A stretch of 64,000 nt of DNA, from positions 1-64,000 of the forward strand of contig JAILLP010000011.1 of assembly GCA_024693065.1 (NCBI GenBank). The letters run 5' to 3'. Below the pieces are notes generated by a model. It was not told where the DNA came from. It worked only from the letters and a program-made list of their open reading frames with translations, and did not search any database. This document shows positions 24,684-33,768 of this stretch, piece after piece. Numbering within the stretch: the first letter of the stretch is position 1; every line of letters begins with the position of its first letter. This DNA comes from Paludibacteraceae bacterium. Lineage in GTDB: Bacteria > Bacteroidota > Bacteroidia > Bacteroidales > Paludibacteraceae. Position numbers and translations under genes: made by a program.

Positions 24684-26423
24684 TTATTTAAGAATGATCA
24701 CTTCCGATCGTGTACCTCCTTTCTTCCTAATAGCGTAGGAGCCCTTCGCGAATTTCTTTGCCTTAAGAGCTTCCTCGACGCTCGTTCCGGAGATGTTGAT
24801 AACACTAATCAATGTTCCGTTCAATGAGTATACTTCGTATTCGCCATCTATATCTGCGCTATTTTCCAAAGAGAGGAGACCCGTCTCAACGTGTTCGTTA
24901 ACCGCTTTGAACTCGATCTTGTCGATGTTCACATAATCGGCCTCGATACCCACCTTGAGGATATGTTTTCCTTTGGAGAGCGAGCCCGTCTTACCGGTAT
25001 ACTCCCTGAAGGTCTGCCAGTCGCCTGAGTTCTTGACGCTGATAGCCTGTGAAATAGCCTCGTTGTCGATGTAGAGTTTGAAGGAAGAACCGTCGCTTCC
25101 GGAAGCTGCGTAGGCGGTCCATGTGTACTCGTCGTCGTACTTCACCTCCAACGTGTATTCCACCCATTCTCCCTTTTTCGTCCATCCGAGCGCGTATTTC
25201 CCAGTTTCGAACTCTTCGAGGTCCACGCCTTCGCTCTTACGATAGGAGTTGCCCTCATTCTTGTCGTCGCTGTCGTGGTAAGCCATGCCCTCGCCACCTT
25301 CGTCATAGTTCTCCATCTCCACGGCGCCAGGCAACACGCTAGCCACACCATTGTAAGGGGCTTGCGGCGCCTTCACTTCGAACGATTTCTTGGCGGAGTT
25401 GTAGGTCTTCCCTTGGTTGTCCGTCATGACGGCGCTGAACTCGTATTTGCCGATCTCCAAATCCTCGACGCTCACCTCGAATGGTTCGTCGGTTACGGTC
25501 TCAATCAGATTGCTCCCTTGATAGAACTCGATGGACTTCACGCTTACGCCCTCCGGCAGGGTGGCTTTGGCGGTCAAAGTGACAGTCGCTGGAGCCTCTC
25601 CGATGCTCTCGGAGAGAGAGAGGGAAACACCTGTGGCGTTAATCTTGCCACATCCATTCGTGTAATTGCGGAAGAAATCCCACAACGCCTTCGTGGTGTG
25701 GAACCCGTTGTTGGTCGGCTCGTGGTCACGGCCTTGTACGGAGTAGAGGATCACCTCTGTTTCGCAGTCACCGTTCTTGTAATGGGTCTTTTTACAGATA
25801 TTGTTGGCTTGCGTCACCTCAGGAGTGGGGTCGCAGTTGTTCTTGTTGGCGAATCCTTTGATGATGGATTCGATGCCGTTGTAGTTGACGACGCTGTCGC
25901 TCGTTCCGTGCACGTGGCATATTGGCACAGGGCGAGAACAATCATAGTTTGCACCCCACAGATTGTAGCCGGAAATCGGTCCGAAGGCGGCGAACTTGTC
26001 CGCCACATTGTTGATGATATGGTAGGTCAACATACCACCCATGGAGAACCCAGTGATGTAGACTCGGCTCTCGTCTATCTTGTAGTCTTGGGACATCTTT
26101 TTGATGATGTCCAGCATGAAGTTGATGTCGGTCATTCCGTTGATGTCCCATTGCGTGCCATCCGACTGAGGATATACCACAGCGAAGTTTGCGGTATCAG
26201 CGACCTTCTCCCATTGTGCCATACCCTTCTGGTAGGCGATGTCCTGGTTCATGCCATGCACGGATATGACCAAAGGCCTATTTTCCGTGTAGCAATCAGG
26301 CACATAGATGAAAACCTCCCTCGATTTCCCTCCTGTTTGGATGTGCGTTGTCTGACTGTATTTTGCGGCCGTAGCAACCACGCTAAAGAGTACCGCAACG
26401 ATAAGCAAAAATGTTTTTTTCAT
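24684..26423 (-). CDS. Secreted CE1-like esterase with Ig-like, CBM6 and type IX sorting-like tail (copy 1)
   Basis: A 579-residue protein with the same order as its downstream neighbour: signal peptide, esterase (GFSMGG with Ser127, CHVHGTSDSVVNY, GRDHEPTNNGF), Ig-like domain, CBM6, and a sorting-like tail (EYEVYSLNGTLISVINISG, then GSYAIR and EVIILK). The Ig-like and CBM6 parts are almost identical to those of copy 2, even at DNA level. The esterase parts differ more, for example in an 8-residue stretch near residue 90 that is missing here. The difference between the catalytic domains suggests separate ester substrates. It lies 30 bases after the GH43 gene. Confidence 0.85.
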   Translation of the reverse strand: MKKTFLLIVAVLFSVVATAAKYSQTTHIQTGGKSREVFIYVPDCYTENRPLVISVHGMNQDIAYQKGMAQWEKVADTANFAVVYPQSDGTQWDINGMTDINFMLDIIKKMSQDYKIDESRVYITGFSMGGMLTYHIINNVADKFAAFGPISGYNLWGANYDCSRPVPICHVHGTSDSVVNYNGIESIIKGFANKNNCDPTPEVTQANNICKKTHYKNGDCETEVILYSVQGRDHEPTNNGFHTTKALWDFFRNYTNGCGKINATGVSLSLSESIGEAPATVTLTAKATLPEGVSVKSIEFYQGSNLIETVTDEPFEVSVEDLEIGKYEFSAVMTDNQGKTYNSAKKSFEVKAPQAPYNGVASVLPGAVEMENYDEGGEGMAYHDSDDKNEGNSYRKSEGVDLEEFETGKYALGWTKKGEWVEYTLEVKYDDEYTWTAYAASGSDGSSFKLYIDNEAISQAISVKNSGDWQTFREYTGKTGSLSKGKHILKVGIEADYVNIDKIEFKAVNEHVETGLLSLENSADIDGEYEVYSLNGTLISVINISGTSVEEALKAKKFAKGSYAIRKKGGTRSEVIILK

Positions 26424-26453
26424 GATAAAATGTATTAGTGGTTATTTCAATGG

Positions 26454-28937
26454 TCATTTAAGCATTATTAGTTCAGACCGCATACCGTCCAATTGGCGGA
26501 CCACATATAACCCGTTTGCGACTTGGTATGCCTTGAGTCCGTCCTCAATGGTGGTCCCAGAGATGTTGTAGACACCTATTTTGGTCCCTAACATTGAGTA
26601 TACTTCATATTCGCCATTCACAACTTTATTGCTCTTCGCGACAAAGATGCCTGTCTCATCATGCTCGTTGACTGCCTTGAACTCGATGTAATCGATGTTG
26701 GCGTAGTCTCCTTCTATCTCAATCTTCAGAATATGCTTTCCTTCCTCCAATTGGGTGGTTGTACCCTCCACGAGTGAATAGGTATTCCAGTCTTCCCCTT
26801 GAGGCACTTCGATGGTTCCGCCTGCGATGTCCTTTCCGTCCATGCTCATGTTGAATGCGGAACCGCTCGCGCCTGAGGCTACCTTCGCCGCCCATGTGTA
26901 GGTGTCGGTGTATTTGACGTTGACGGTATATTCTATCCATTCGCCCTTGGCTGTCCAACCCAATACGTAGCCACCTTCACCGTTGCTGTCGATGTCGACG
27001 CCTTCATCTGTTCTGAAGTCACTGCTCCCGGCGCCCTGGTTCTCGGCTTCGTTGTCTTCGTAAGCATAGCCTGCACCACCGACATCATAACGCTCCGCCT
27101 CCACTTTCCCTGGCAATTCCTGGGCGATGCCTTCGTATGGACCTTGCGCCAAGCGTGCGTTGATCGTCACTGTAGGCGATTCGAATGTCTTGCCTGCATT
27201 ATTGGTCAAGATAGCGTGGAACTCATATTTTCCTGGCTCAGGAATCTCGTACTCGAAGGTGTAAGGAGCCTCTGTCGCACTGCCGACCAGCTCTTCGCCT
27301 AAGTAGTAGTCAGTCTTAGTGATTCCCTCCTCTGATGTCTTGACGGACAATGAGATAGTGGCAGGAGCCTCCACGCTGTTCTCCGAGGCGATGATGGAGA
27401 CGTCAGCCTTCTTGCACATCCAGTAGTCGAACTCGAAGTCGCCCGAGTAGATGAAGAAGATATCGGAGACGCCCGAAATCGCTTTCGTAAGCGTTGCGGT
27501 CACCTCTTGCAGCCGTCCGTTGGTGTTAGGGACTGGAATGTAGCCGATTACATCTCCGTCCACTTTCCCTTTACAAATCTTGATGGCACCCTCTTTCTTG
27601 GAGGATACGTAAGCGGAAATGATGCTTGCGCCCTCGCCGAAGTCCACACCGGCCACACCGGTCCAGTTCCCTGCGGCACCAGTGGTCACCAACATGTTGG
27701 AGCCGCCGTTTTTCGTGTCGATTCCGGCCATCCAAGCCATGGTTTCCGCCTCCACCTTATCGAATGGGTTCACGTATTGGATCTGATCCACGCCGGAGAG
27801 GGTTCCCTTCGCCCTGTTGAAGGTTGCGGTGCTCTCGTCCACCGAAAGGTAATCGATGTTGGTGGAGCGGTAGCCGAGGTCTTGACCTCCAAGCCTTGAA
27901 TCCTTCATTTGGAGGAGCAATGCGTGGTAGGTTACATACCACTTGTCCTTGAACTTGAAGGCGGCGTGGTGGTTGTTTCCACCGCTACCCCGGAAGAACT
28001 CGCTATGGTTAGGAAGGAACATCCCTTTGTAGGTGAATGGTCCCATCGGATCCTTGCTTGTCATGTAGCAGATTTGCGCATTGCTCATAGGGTTGCCCGT
28101 ACAGTCCCAGTTGGAGCAGTAGCTGTACACGTAGGTGTCGCCCACCTTGTTCGCACCGGCATCCTCGAAGAGGTAAGGTGGATTGATGGCTTTCGGACTT
28201 CCATCCAAGCTGGTATAGTTCGAGCCCAATTTCACGACACGTGCGGTTCCTGGGTCTGATGCCTTACCTTGAGGCACACCTCCACCGAAGTAGAGGTAGG
28301 CGGTTCCGTCATCGTCCATGAGGACGGCCGGGTCGAAGAGCCACGTCACCGTGTTGCAGGTCGGCGTACGGCTGGAGACCAGTTCGGCTCCGATAGGGTC
28401 CGTCCAAGGCCCGTAAGGCGTGTCGCTGGTGACAACACCGATACCGCTACCGTTGTTGGCGAAGTAGAGGAAGAATTTCTCTTTTTCTACCTCCTTGCCA
28501 TTTTCCCTCACCTTCACCTTGGCGTGCATGGCGGTAGGCGCCCATGAACAGTTTGCCCATCTGGCAGCGCCCGAGCTTCCGGCGACAGCCATGACACCAT
28601 GGTCGGTCCAGTTGACCATATCCTTGGAGGAGATACAGTTGATCGTGTGGATCTGCTCGTAGGAGTTTTTCACGATGCTGTTACCGCTGTATTTGAAGTT
28701 GTCGCTGGTCATGTAGATGAATACCTCATCATCATAGACCATCGCGTATGGATCCGCACCATAGCGTTGCGTCATCAACGGGTTATGGTCGGATTGTGGT
28801 TTATATCCGGATGCAGCGCGCACCCCGCTGAAATAGCTTTCAGGGTTTGCGTTTTGGGCAAATATATTGGCCGACATGGCTACACAAGCGCATGCCACAA
28901 TACCTTTGCCGAGTAAGTTTTGAAATGTGTTCTTCAT
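26454..28937 (-). CDS. Secreted GH43 glycosidase with CBM6 and type IX sorting-like tail
   Basis: An 827-residue protein; the ATG at 28937 is chosen because it begins a signal peptide (KGIVACACVAMSANIFAQ), while the longer open frame adds no signal. The GH43 five-blade propeller has the base in RYGADPYAMVYDD, the middle Asp in WLFDPAVLMDDDG, and a probable acid Glu in YLFEDAGANKVGD. After it come a beta-sandwich (about 400-510), an Ig-like domain, a CBM6 domain (KVEAERYDVGGAGYAYED to IDYIEFKAV), and a tail with YEVYSMLGTKIGVYNISG and NGLYVVRQ. The combination resembles arabinoxylan arabinofuranosidases and xylosidases. It heads the operon with the two esterases, consistent with joint debranching of esterified arabinoxylan. 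Confidence 0.88.
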   Translation of the reverse strand: MKNTFQNLLGKGIVACACVAMSANIFAQNANPESYFSGVRAASGYKPQSDHNPLMTQRYGADPYAMVYDDEVFIYMTSDNFKYSGNSIVKNSYEQIHTINCISSKDMVNWTDHGVMAVAGSSGAARWANCSWAPTAMHAKVKVRENGKEVEKEKFFLYFANNGSGIGVVTSDTPYGPWTDPIGAELVSSRTPTCNTVTWLFDPAVLMDDDGTAYLYFGGGVPQGKASDPGTARVVKLGSNYTSLDGSPKAINPPYLFEDAGANKVGDTYVYSYCSNWDCTGNPMSNAQICYMTSKDPMGPFTYKGMFLPNHSEFFRGSGGNNHHAAFKFKDKWYVTYHALLLQMKDSRLGGQDLGYRSTNIDYLSVDESTATFNRAKGTLSGVDQIQYVNPFDKVEAETMAWMAGIDTKNGGSNMLVTTGAAGNWTGVAGVDFGEGASIISAYVSSKKEGAIKICKGKVDGDVIGYIPVPNTNGRLQEVTATLTKAISGVSDIFFIYSGDFEFDYWMCKKADVSIIASENSVEAPATISLSVKTSEEGITKTDYYLGEELVGSATEAPYTFEYEIPEPGKYEFHAILTNNAGKTFESPTVTINARLAQGPYEGIAQELPGKVEAERYDVGGAGYAYEDNEAENQGAGSSDFRTDEGVDIDSNGEGGYVLGWTAKGEWIEYTVNVKYTDTYTWAAKVASGASGSAFNMSMDGKDIAGGTIEVPQGEDWNTYSLVEGTTTQLEEGKHILKIEIEGDYANIDYIEFKAVNEHDETGIFVAKSNKVVNGEYEVYSMLGTKIGVYNISGTTIEDGLKAYQVANGLYVVRQLDGMRSELIMLK

Positions 28938-29188
28938 GACGTATGGTTTTAAATTTCTGTTCTCCTTTCCCCCTGATGACACATTAGTCATCGGTGCAAA
29001 AGTATTCATGAAAACTACATATCTCTGTGAATTAAAATTCAAATAATAGGATTTTTTTTTCACAAATCCATCCCTTTTCAATTCACAGTACCTTAAAAGT
29101 GTTGCATTTCAGTGAATTAATCCAAAAATGCTACGAATCACTTGTTTTTTTAGTTGAAAGATCTTCTGCCACAAAAATATACAAATTT

Positions 29189-29674
29189 TCACACATCCAA
29201 ACTTCTCGTCGATTTTTCATCTAATTTTTGCAACATTTTTTTCATGGTCTCTCCTAAAACAGGGTGTGTGAATTCGGGAGCGATCTCCGCCATGGGACGT
29301 AAAACGAAGTCTCTTCGTTCGATGAGCGGGTGGGGGATTGTGAGGTTATCGCTACGGTAGATTATGTCGTCGTAGAAGAGGATGTCGACATCGATGATCC
29401 GGTCTTCATACCCTTCCTTGGTGTGTACCCTTCCCATCTCCCGCTCGATGGCCTTGGCGATGTCCAAGCATTTCTGGGGCTCAATCTCCGTCTCTATCTG
29501 GATGACGGCGTTCAGGAAGGTGTTGGAGGACTCATAGCCCCATGGCTCCGTCTCGTACAGGGAGGACAACGCGCGTATCTCGCCCATCACGGATCCGATG
29601 ATGATCGTCGCATCCGTGATGTTCTTCTTTTTGTTTCCGATGTTGGTGCCGAGTCCGAGATAGACGGTTGCCAT
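29189..29674 (-). CDS. folK: 2-amino-4-hydroxy-6-hydroxymethyldihydropteridine pyrophosphokinase
   Basis: A 161-residue HPPK that transfers pyrophosphate from ATP to the pterin alcohol in folate synthesis. Motifs include the N-terminal YLGLGTNIGNKKKN, the metal-binding RIIDVDILFYDD (two Asp near residues 95-97), and IPHPLIERRDFVLRP. It starts 12 bases after the purE stop and is probably cotranscribed with it. The next folate gene, folP, is far away at the right end of the window. Confidence 0.96.
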   Translation of the reverse strand: MATVYLGLGTNIGNKKKNITDATIIIGSVMGEIRALSSLYETEPWGYESSNTFLNAVIQIETEIEPQKCLDIAKAIEREMGRVHTKEGYEDRIIDVDILFYDDIIYRSDNLTIPHPLIERRDFVLRPMAEIAPEFTHPVLGETMKKMLQKLDEKSTRSLDV

Positions 29675-29686
29675 GAGGGGAAGTGC

Positions 29687-30193
29687 TTAGTTCGTTTTGA
29701 AGTTATATTTCACCTCCGCAAGTTCGGAGTTCGCCTTCACGATTTTCTCTTTCAGTCCTTCCTTGTATTTCGCGAGCTTGTCGGCCAAGTTCTTGTCGCT
29801 GAGCGCCATCATCTCGACGGCCAATATGGCGGCGTTTTGCGCACCGTTCACGCCCATTGTCGCCACGGGTATTCCCGGAGGCATTTGGATGATGGAGAGC
29901 ATGGCGTCCAGTCCGTCCAACATGCCCTTGATAGGCACTCCGATGACGGGCAACGTCGTGCTGGCGGCGATGACGCCCGGCAATGCGGCGGCCATTCCTG
30001 CACCTGCGATGATCACTTTTATGCCTCTTCCTTTGGCGGAACGGGCGAATTCTTCCACTTCGTCGGGCGTCCTATGGGCGGAGAGTGCATTCATTTCGAA
30101 AGGCACTTCCATATCGTCCAGGAATTTGGCGGCTTTCTCCATGACCGGGAGGTCGGAGGTGCTGCCCATGATGATGCTAACCAATGCGTTCAT
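29687..30193 (-). CDS. purE: N5-carboxyaminoimidazole ribonucleotide mutase
   Basis: A 168-residue class I PurE that rearranges N5-CAIR to CAIR in purine synthesis. The start is ATG at 30193, which gives the standard N-terminus with SIIMGSTSDLPVM. Further motifs are SAHRTPDEVEEFA, IAGAGMAAALPGVIA and the mutase region PVIGVPIKGMLDG. A promoter with both boxes lies at 30250-30280. Confidence 0.97.
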   Translation of the reverse strand: MNALVSIIMGSTSDLPVMEKAAKFLDDMEVPFEMNALSAHRTPDEVEEFARSAKGRGIKVIIAGAGMAAALPGVIAASTTLPVIGVPIKGMLDGLDAMLSIIQMPPGIPVATMGVNGAQNAAILAVEMMALSDKNLADKLAKYKEGLKEKIVKANSELAEVKYNFKTN

Positions 30194-30249
30194 TTTCTTA
30201 TGTTTAGCTATTATGTTTGTATAAAACGTTTGTTCGATTAATCCATGAA

Positions 30250-30280
30250 CAAAAGTAGACAATTATTTCCTGAACGCAAA
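30250..30280 (-). promoter_or_regulatory. Promoter of purE-folK
   Basis: On the minus strand TTTG (30280-30277), 19 bases, then TACTTTTG (30257-30250): an exact match to the Bacteroidota promoter. The start of transcription is expected near 30243. Confidence 0.7.
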
Positions 30281-30401
30281 AGGATTTTTGTTGCCGGAAG
30301 GGTTGTGTATGAGTGATGGCCTATGTCGATGATTGCCAGGAATGGTGGTTGGGTAGTTGTGTTGTGGGGACTATCCCATATTTATTATTTATTTATTATT
30401 T

Positions 30402-30920
30402 TCAGTGTTCCCCATGTTCGTCAGAGTGAATTTTAATATACCATTCCCATGTGTAGACTGAAGATATCGGGTCTGATTGGATGATTTTCTGTAGGTCTTT
30501 TTTTATATCCTCGCATTCGTCTAGGTAGAAGATTTTGTTGACAGGCAAGGCGAAAATGGCCAAAATAGCAAGAATCATTAACCCTCCTTGTATCTTATAG
30601 AGAGCATCTCCTTCTCCTAGTAGAAAAGCGAAAAACATAAATGCCCATATCAAAAGCATCGCATATGTGGCGATATATGCCACTTCCGAATAATGGCAAG
30701 TGACATTTAAAGATTCATTGTCACAGGTGATTCGGATGTGTGGGGAAAGCATATTTCGCGAGTTGTTCTGTTTCGCATAAATGATATTCTGTTTTTTATC
30801 CCAAGAACATAAATATTTTGGCTTTTGGGATAAATAAGCCGAATAATGCATGCTTTCCAATTCCGCATACAAATGTTCCATGTCAACCATTCCATATTTA
30901 AATTCGCAATAGTTTTTCAT
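30402..30920 (-). CDS. Hypothetical protein with two membrane segments
   Basis: A 172-residue AT-rich gene of no recognised family. It has a soluble N-terminal part of about 80 residues with many Tyr and Asn (KQNIIYAKQNNSRNM), two membrane helices near 84-104 and 112-130 (AMLLIWAFMFFAFLLGEG, GGLMILAILAIFALP), and a short acidic and aromatic tail. The layout, with a sensing-size soluble domain plus a two-helix hairpin, does not reveal a function. The low GC content compared with its neighbours may mean recent acquisition. Confidence 0.65.
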   Translation of the reverse strand: MKNYCEFKYGMVDMEHLYAELESMHYSAYLSQKPKYLCSWDKKQNIIYAKQNNSRNMLSPHIRITCDNESLNVTCHYSEVAYIATYAMLLIWAFMFFAFLLGEGDALYKIQGGLMILAILAIFALPVNKIFYLDECEDIKKDLQKIIQSDPISSVYTWEWYIKIHSDEHGEH

Positions 30921-31035
30921 TTCATATTCAGTTGTTTACAAATTTATTTCCTGGTTGACAATGTGTTGGACGATGTGTAAAGCTATTCCTTTTGCTTTTC
31001 ACACCTTTGCTTAGCCATATAGGCGGGTAATTGGA

Positions 31036-31911
31036 TTACGGCTCCATCTCGCTTGGCTTTTCCGCATCGTCCGTGAAGTCGGTCGCCAGTCGTAGACCGA
31101 TGATGCTGGAGGCGTAGTTCGGTTCGCTCTTGTTTCGGCAGGAGACGCGGCAGAAGATGGCTGGTCCTTCGAAGTAACCGCCCCTGACGACCCGCTCTTT
31201 CCCCTCAGGCGCGCCTTCCGGGTTGATCTGTTCTGTCTCCGTGTCGGTAGTGTAAGGTCCGTACCAGTCGGAGCACCACTCCCAGACGTTGCCGCTCATG
31301 TCGAAGAGGCCTATTTCGTTGCCCTTTCGTTTGCCGTTTGGACGTAGTTCGCCAGCGTTATCTTTGTACCATGCGACCATCCTGCATTCTTCGCTGCCAC
31401 TGTATTTTTTGTTCTCCGAATAGATTCCGCCCCTTGCGGCGAACTCCCATTCCGCCTCGGTCGGGAGACGGTAGCTTGTCCCCATGAAGTTGTTGAGCTT
31501 GCTGATGAATTTTTGGGCGTCATCCCATGATATGTTGGTGACGGGGAGGTCCTCGTCGCGCACGTCGCTAGGGTTTTTGCCCATAACCTCCCTCCATTGC
31601 CTTTGCGTGACGCAGTATTTGCATATGGCGAAACTTCTCACGAAGACTGGGTGTGCAGGCTTCTCGGGGGCGAAGCATTCGTCTTCTTGTTCGGCGGTGC
31701 ATCCCATGGTGAAGGAGCCACCCTCCACGAAGACCGTCTTGAATTTCAGGATCGCCTTTTTCCTCGCGATCTGGTCTTCCCTGTATGCGTTGGACTGCTG
31801 TTGCTCCTGAGGGGCGGCGGGCTGCCCTTTGGCCGCTTTTTTGCCTGCGGCGTATGCTCCCGGGATGGATAGCGCCGCCGCGAGTAGTATGGTTGTGAGT
31901 CGGTTCATCAT
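31036..31911 (-). CDS. Exported SUMF1/formylglycine-generating-enzyme-like protein
   Basis: A 291-residue protein with signal peptide (TTILLAAALSIPGAYAA) and one SUMF1 domain: FVEGGSFTMGCTAEQEDE, PVTNISWDDAQKFISKLN, YRLPTEAEWEFAARGG, GNVWEWCSDWYGPY and a final CRNKSEPNYASSIIGLRL. This fold is found in formylglycine-generating enzymes and in the type IX proteins GldJ/GldK, but many family members have no known activity. It begins 4 bases before the stop of the PepSY-like lipoprotein gene upstream, so they are translationally linked. Its role is unknown. Confidence 0.85.
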   Translation of the reverse strand: MMNRLTTILLAAALSIPGAYAAGKKAAKGQPAAPQEQQQSNAYREDQIARKKAILKFKTVFVEGGSFTMGCTAEQEDECFAPEKPAHPVFVRSFAICKYCVTQRQWREVMGKNPSDVRDEDLPVTNISWDDAQKFISKLNNFMGTSYRLPTEAEWEFAARGGIYSENKKYSGSEECRMVAWYKDNAGELRPNGKRKGNEIGLFDMSGNVWEWCSDWYGPYTTDTETEQINPEGAPEGKERVVRGGYFEGPAIFCRVSCRNKSEPNYASSIIGLRLATDFTDDAEKPSEMEP

Positions 31912-31915
31912 GTCA

Positions 31916-32740
31916 TCATTCGTTGTCGGACTCTTCGTTGATGAGGATTCCGTTTTTAGTGAAACATAGTTCGATTTCGTTTGGCTTGTTCAGCTTGATA
32001 CGGTAGCCATAGCTTTTCTTCTCGATCTTTCGGATGAATTGGTCAGGGTATTTCTTCGCTACGTATTTGGTCATCGCACTCGGTATCTGTTTCAGGAATT
32101 TCTCCGGTAATGTCTTGTTTTTAGTCTTTATGGTGTACCAATTGCCTTTTCGGTCGAACTCTATCTCTGTTTTGTCGTCCAATTCCACTTCAATGTCTCC
32201 GTCCACGTCCACGTAGATGGTCGACACCTCCGCTCCTTCGAATAGGCTGATGATGTTCTTCGCCACGGATGGCACACGTTTGTCTTCCGGGTCGTTGCTG
32301 ATGAGGTCGCCATCTTTGGTGAAGCATAGTTCGATCTTATTCGGCTTGTTGAATGCGACCCTGTAGATGAGTTTGTTCCGCCCGAAGTTCTTCTTGGTGA
32401 TTTTGCGGATGCTAGCTTCCGGGTAGTTCTCTTTGATGTAGGAGGACATGTTTTGAGGTAATGACTGGAGAATGGATGCCGGCACTTCGGTCTTTTTGAA
32501 GTTGATCTCTTCCCACTCACCGTTTTCGTCGAAATCTATTTCCGTGCCGTTCTCCAGAATGGCGGTGTACCCCATCTGTGTGATGGTGTCCATGATTTGG
32601 GTGATAGATACATCACTGTAGTGCTCCGAAAGGAACTGTGCGGCTTGTTTAGGAAGCTTGGATTCGTTGACGTCGTTGCAGGCGATCAGGCTTGTGCATG
32701 CCAATCCGAAAAGGAATGCTTTAACTATGGATGTCCTCAT
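31916..32740 (-). CDS. PepSY-like (beta-lactamase-inhibitor-like) lipoprotein with duplicated domain
   Basis: A 274-residue protein; the ATG at 32740 begins a lipoprotein signal (FLFGLACTSLIAC). Two copies of a domain of about 120 residues follow. Each has an acidic pattern EIxFDxxGxW, then PxxxLxxxPxxMxxYIxxxYP, then a basic strand and KIELCFTKDGDLI (first) or EIELCFTKNGILI (second). This is the PepSY-like fold common in Bacteroidales exported proteins of unknown function. The SUMF1-like gene follows at once. The gene is divergent from the BadF-type kinase. Confidence 0.8.
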   Translation of the reverse strand: MRTSIVKAFLFGLACTSLIACNDVNESKLPKQAAQFLSEHYSDVSITQIMDTITQMGYTAILENGTEIDFDENGEWEEINFKKTEVPASILQSLPQNMSSYIKENYPEASIRKITKKNFGRNKLIYRVAFNKPNKIELCFTKDGDLISNDPEDKRVPSVAKNIISLFEGAEVSTIYVDVDGDIEVELDDKTEIEFDRKGNWYTIKTKNKTLPEKFLKQIPSAMTKYVAKKYPDQFIRKIEKKSYGYRIKLNKPNEIELCFTKNGILINEESDNE

Positions 32741-32922
32741 ATGTTTCACTTTTATGTTTGTCTCCTCAAAGTTATATTTTTTTTCAATCTTTTTTTCTAT
32801 TGCATGGTATTTTTCAGAGTAAGACCTGTTTTCTTGCGGTGAATGGTGGTTCATTTCGTATGACGAATAGGAGCGGGCACGATATTTTTCCGTACATTTG
32901 TGGAGGATCAATACTTAATCTT

Positions 32923-33768
32923 ATGTTTCTGATTTTTGATGCGGGTTCCACCAAGACGGATGTCCGTTTGGTCAAGGAGGATGGTTCACATCTCTCCGCC
33001 GAGTTGGCGGGGATCAATCCTTTTTTCATGGATGCGGGTGCCATACGGGACGAGCTGAGCCGTTCCTGCGGTATATGCGTCCCGTCTGCCGTCGACTCCG
33101 TCTTCTATTACGGGGCGGGTTGTGTGGCGGATTACGAGCCTCTTTTCGTCGACATACTCTCTTCCCTCTTCCCGAAGGCTAGGGTGGAGGCGCATAGCGA
33201 CTTGTTCGCAGCGTGCCGTGCCACGTTGGGTGACGGAGTGGGTATCGCATGTATAATGGGTACGGGCTCCAATTCCTGTTATTACGATGGTTCCGTTGTG
33301 GTGAGCAATGTTCCTCCGTTGGGCTATGTGCTTGGTGATGAGGGAAGTGGGGCGACCATGGGCCGGCAGTTGGTCGGGGATGTCCTGAAGGGATGTGCCC
33401 CCGCGGATGTGTGTGAACGCTTTTGGCGGTGGTATGGATCTGACCGTAAGGCGATTATGGATGGTGTCTATAGGGGCAGTTTCCCCAATCGTTTTTTGGC
33501 CACGTTCTCACGTTTCTTGGCGGAGAATGCGGACTTGCCGTATTGCCGGGTTGTCGTGGAGAAATCTTTTGTTTCTTTCTTTGAGCGCAATGTGTTGCAA
33601 TACCCTACGAATGTGCGGGAGATGGGTTTTGTGGGTTCCATCGCCTCCCATTTCTCGGATATCCTGCGGGAGGTGGCCGGACGATACGGGTATGTCGTGC
33701 GCACTATCGAGGGGCGGCCCATGGATGCCTTGGCGGCGTATCACAAGGGAAAATCATTTCCTGCGTAG
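32923..33768 (+). CDS. BadF/BadG-type ATPase, N-acetylglucosamine-kinase-like
   Basis: A 281-residue ASKHA-fold protein. The ATG at 32923 is chosen because it gives FLIFDAGSTKTDVRLV, the phosphate-1 loop, directly at the N-terminus. Further motifs are the second phosphate loop IMGTGSNSCYYDG, then YVLGDEGSGATMGRQL, and the adenosine-region GFVGSIASHFSD. Relatives phosphorylate N-acetylglucosamine or related amino sugars in the cytoplasm. It is convergent with porX; the two genes overlap by 15 bases. Confidence 0.85.
   Translation: MFLIFDAGSTKTDVRLVKEDGSHLSAELAGINPFFMDAGAIRDELSRSCGICVPSAVDSVFYYGAGCVADYEPLFVDILSSLFPKARVEAHSDLFAACRATLGDGVGIACIMGTGSNSCYYDGSVVVSNVPPLGYVLGDEGSGATMGRQLVGDVLKGCAPADVCERFWRWYGSDRKAIMDGVYRGSFPNRFLATFSRFLAENADLPYCRVVVEKSFVSFFERNVLQYPTNVREMGFVGSIASHFSDILREVAGRYGYVVRTIEGRPMDALAAYHKGKSFPA

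Noticed and set aside
25275-26438. A 387-codon open frame opposite the esterase gene
   Set aside because: It covers the well-supported esterase gene on the other strand and its product resembles no family.
31036-31911. GldK/PorK of the type IX system
   Set aside because: It has the SUMF1 fold, but it has a normal signal peptide without lipobox and no gldL/gldM follow; a general SUMF1-like call is safer.
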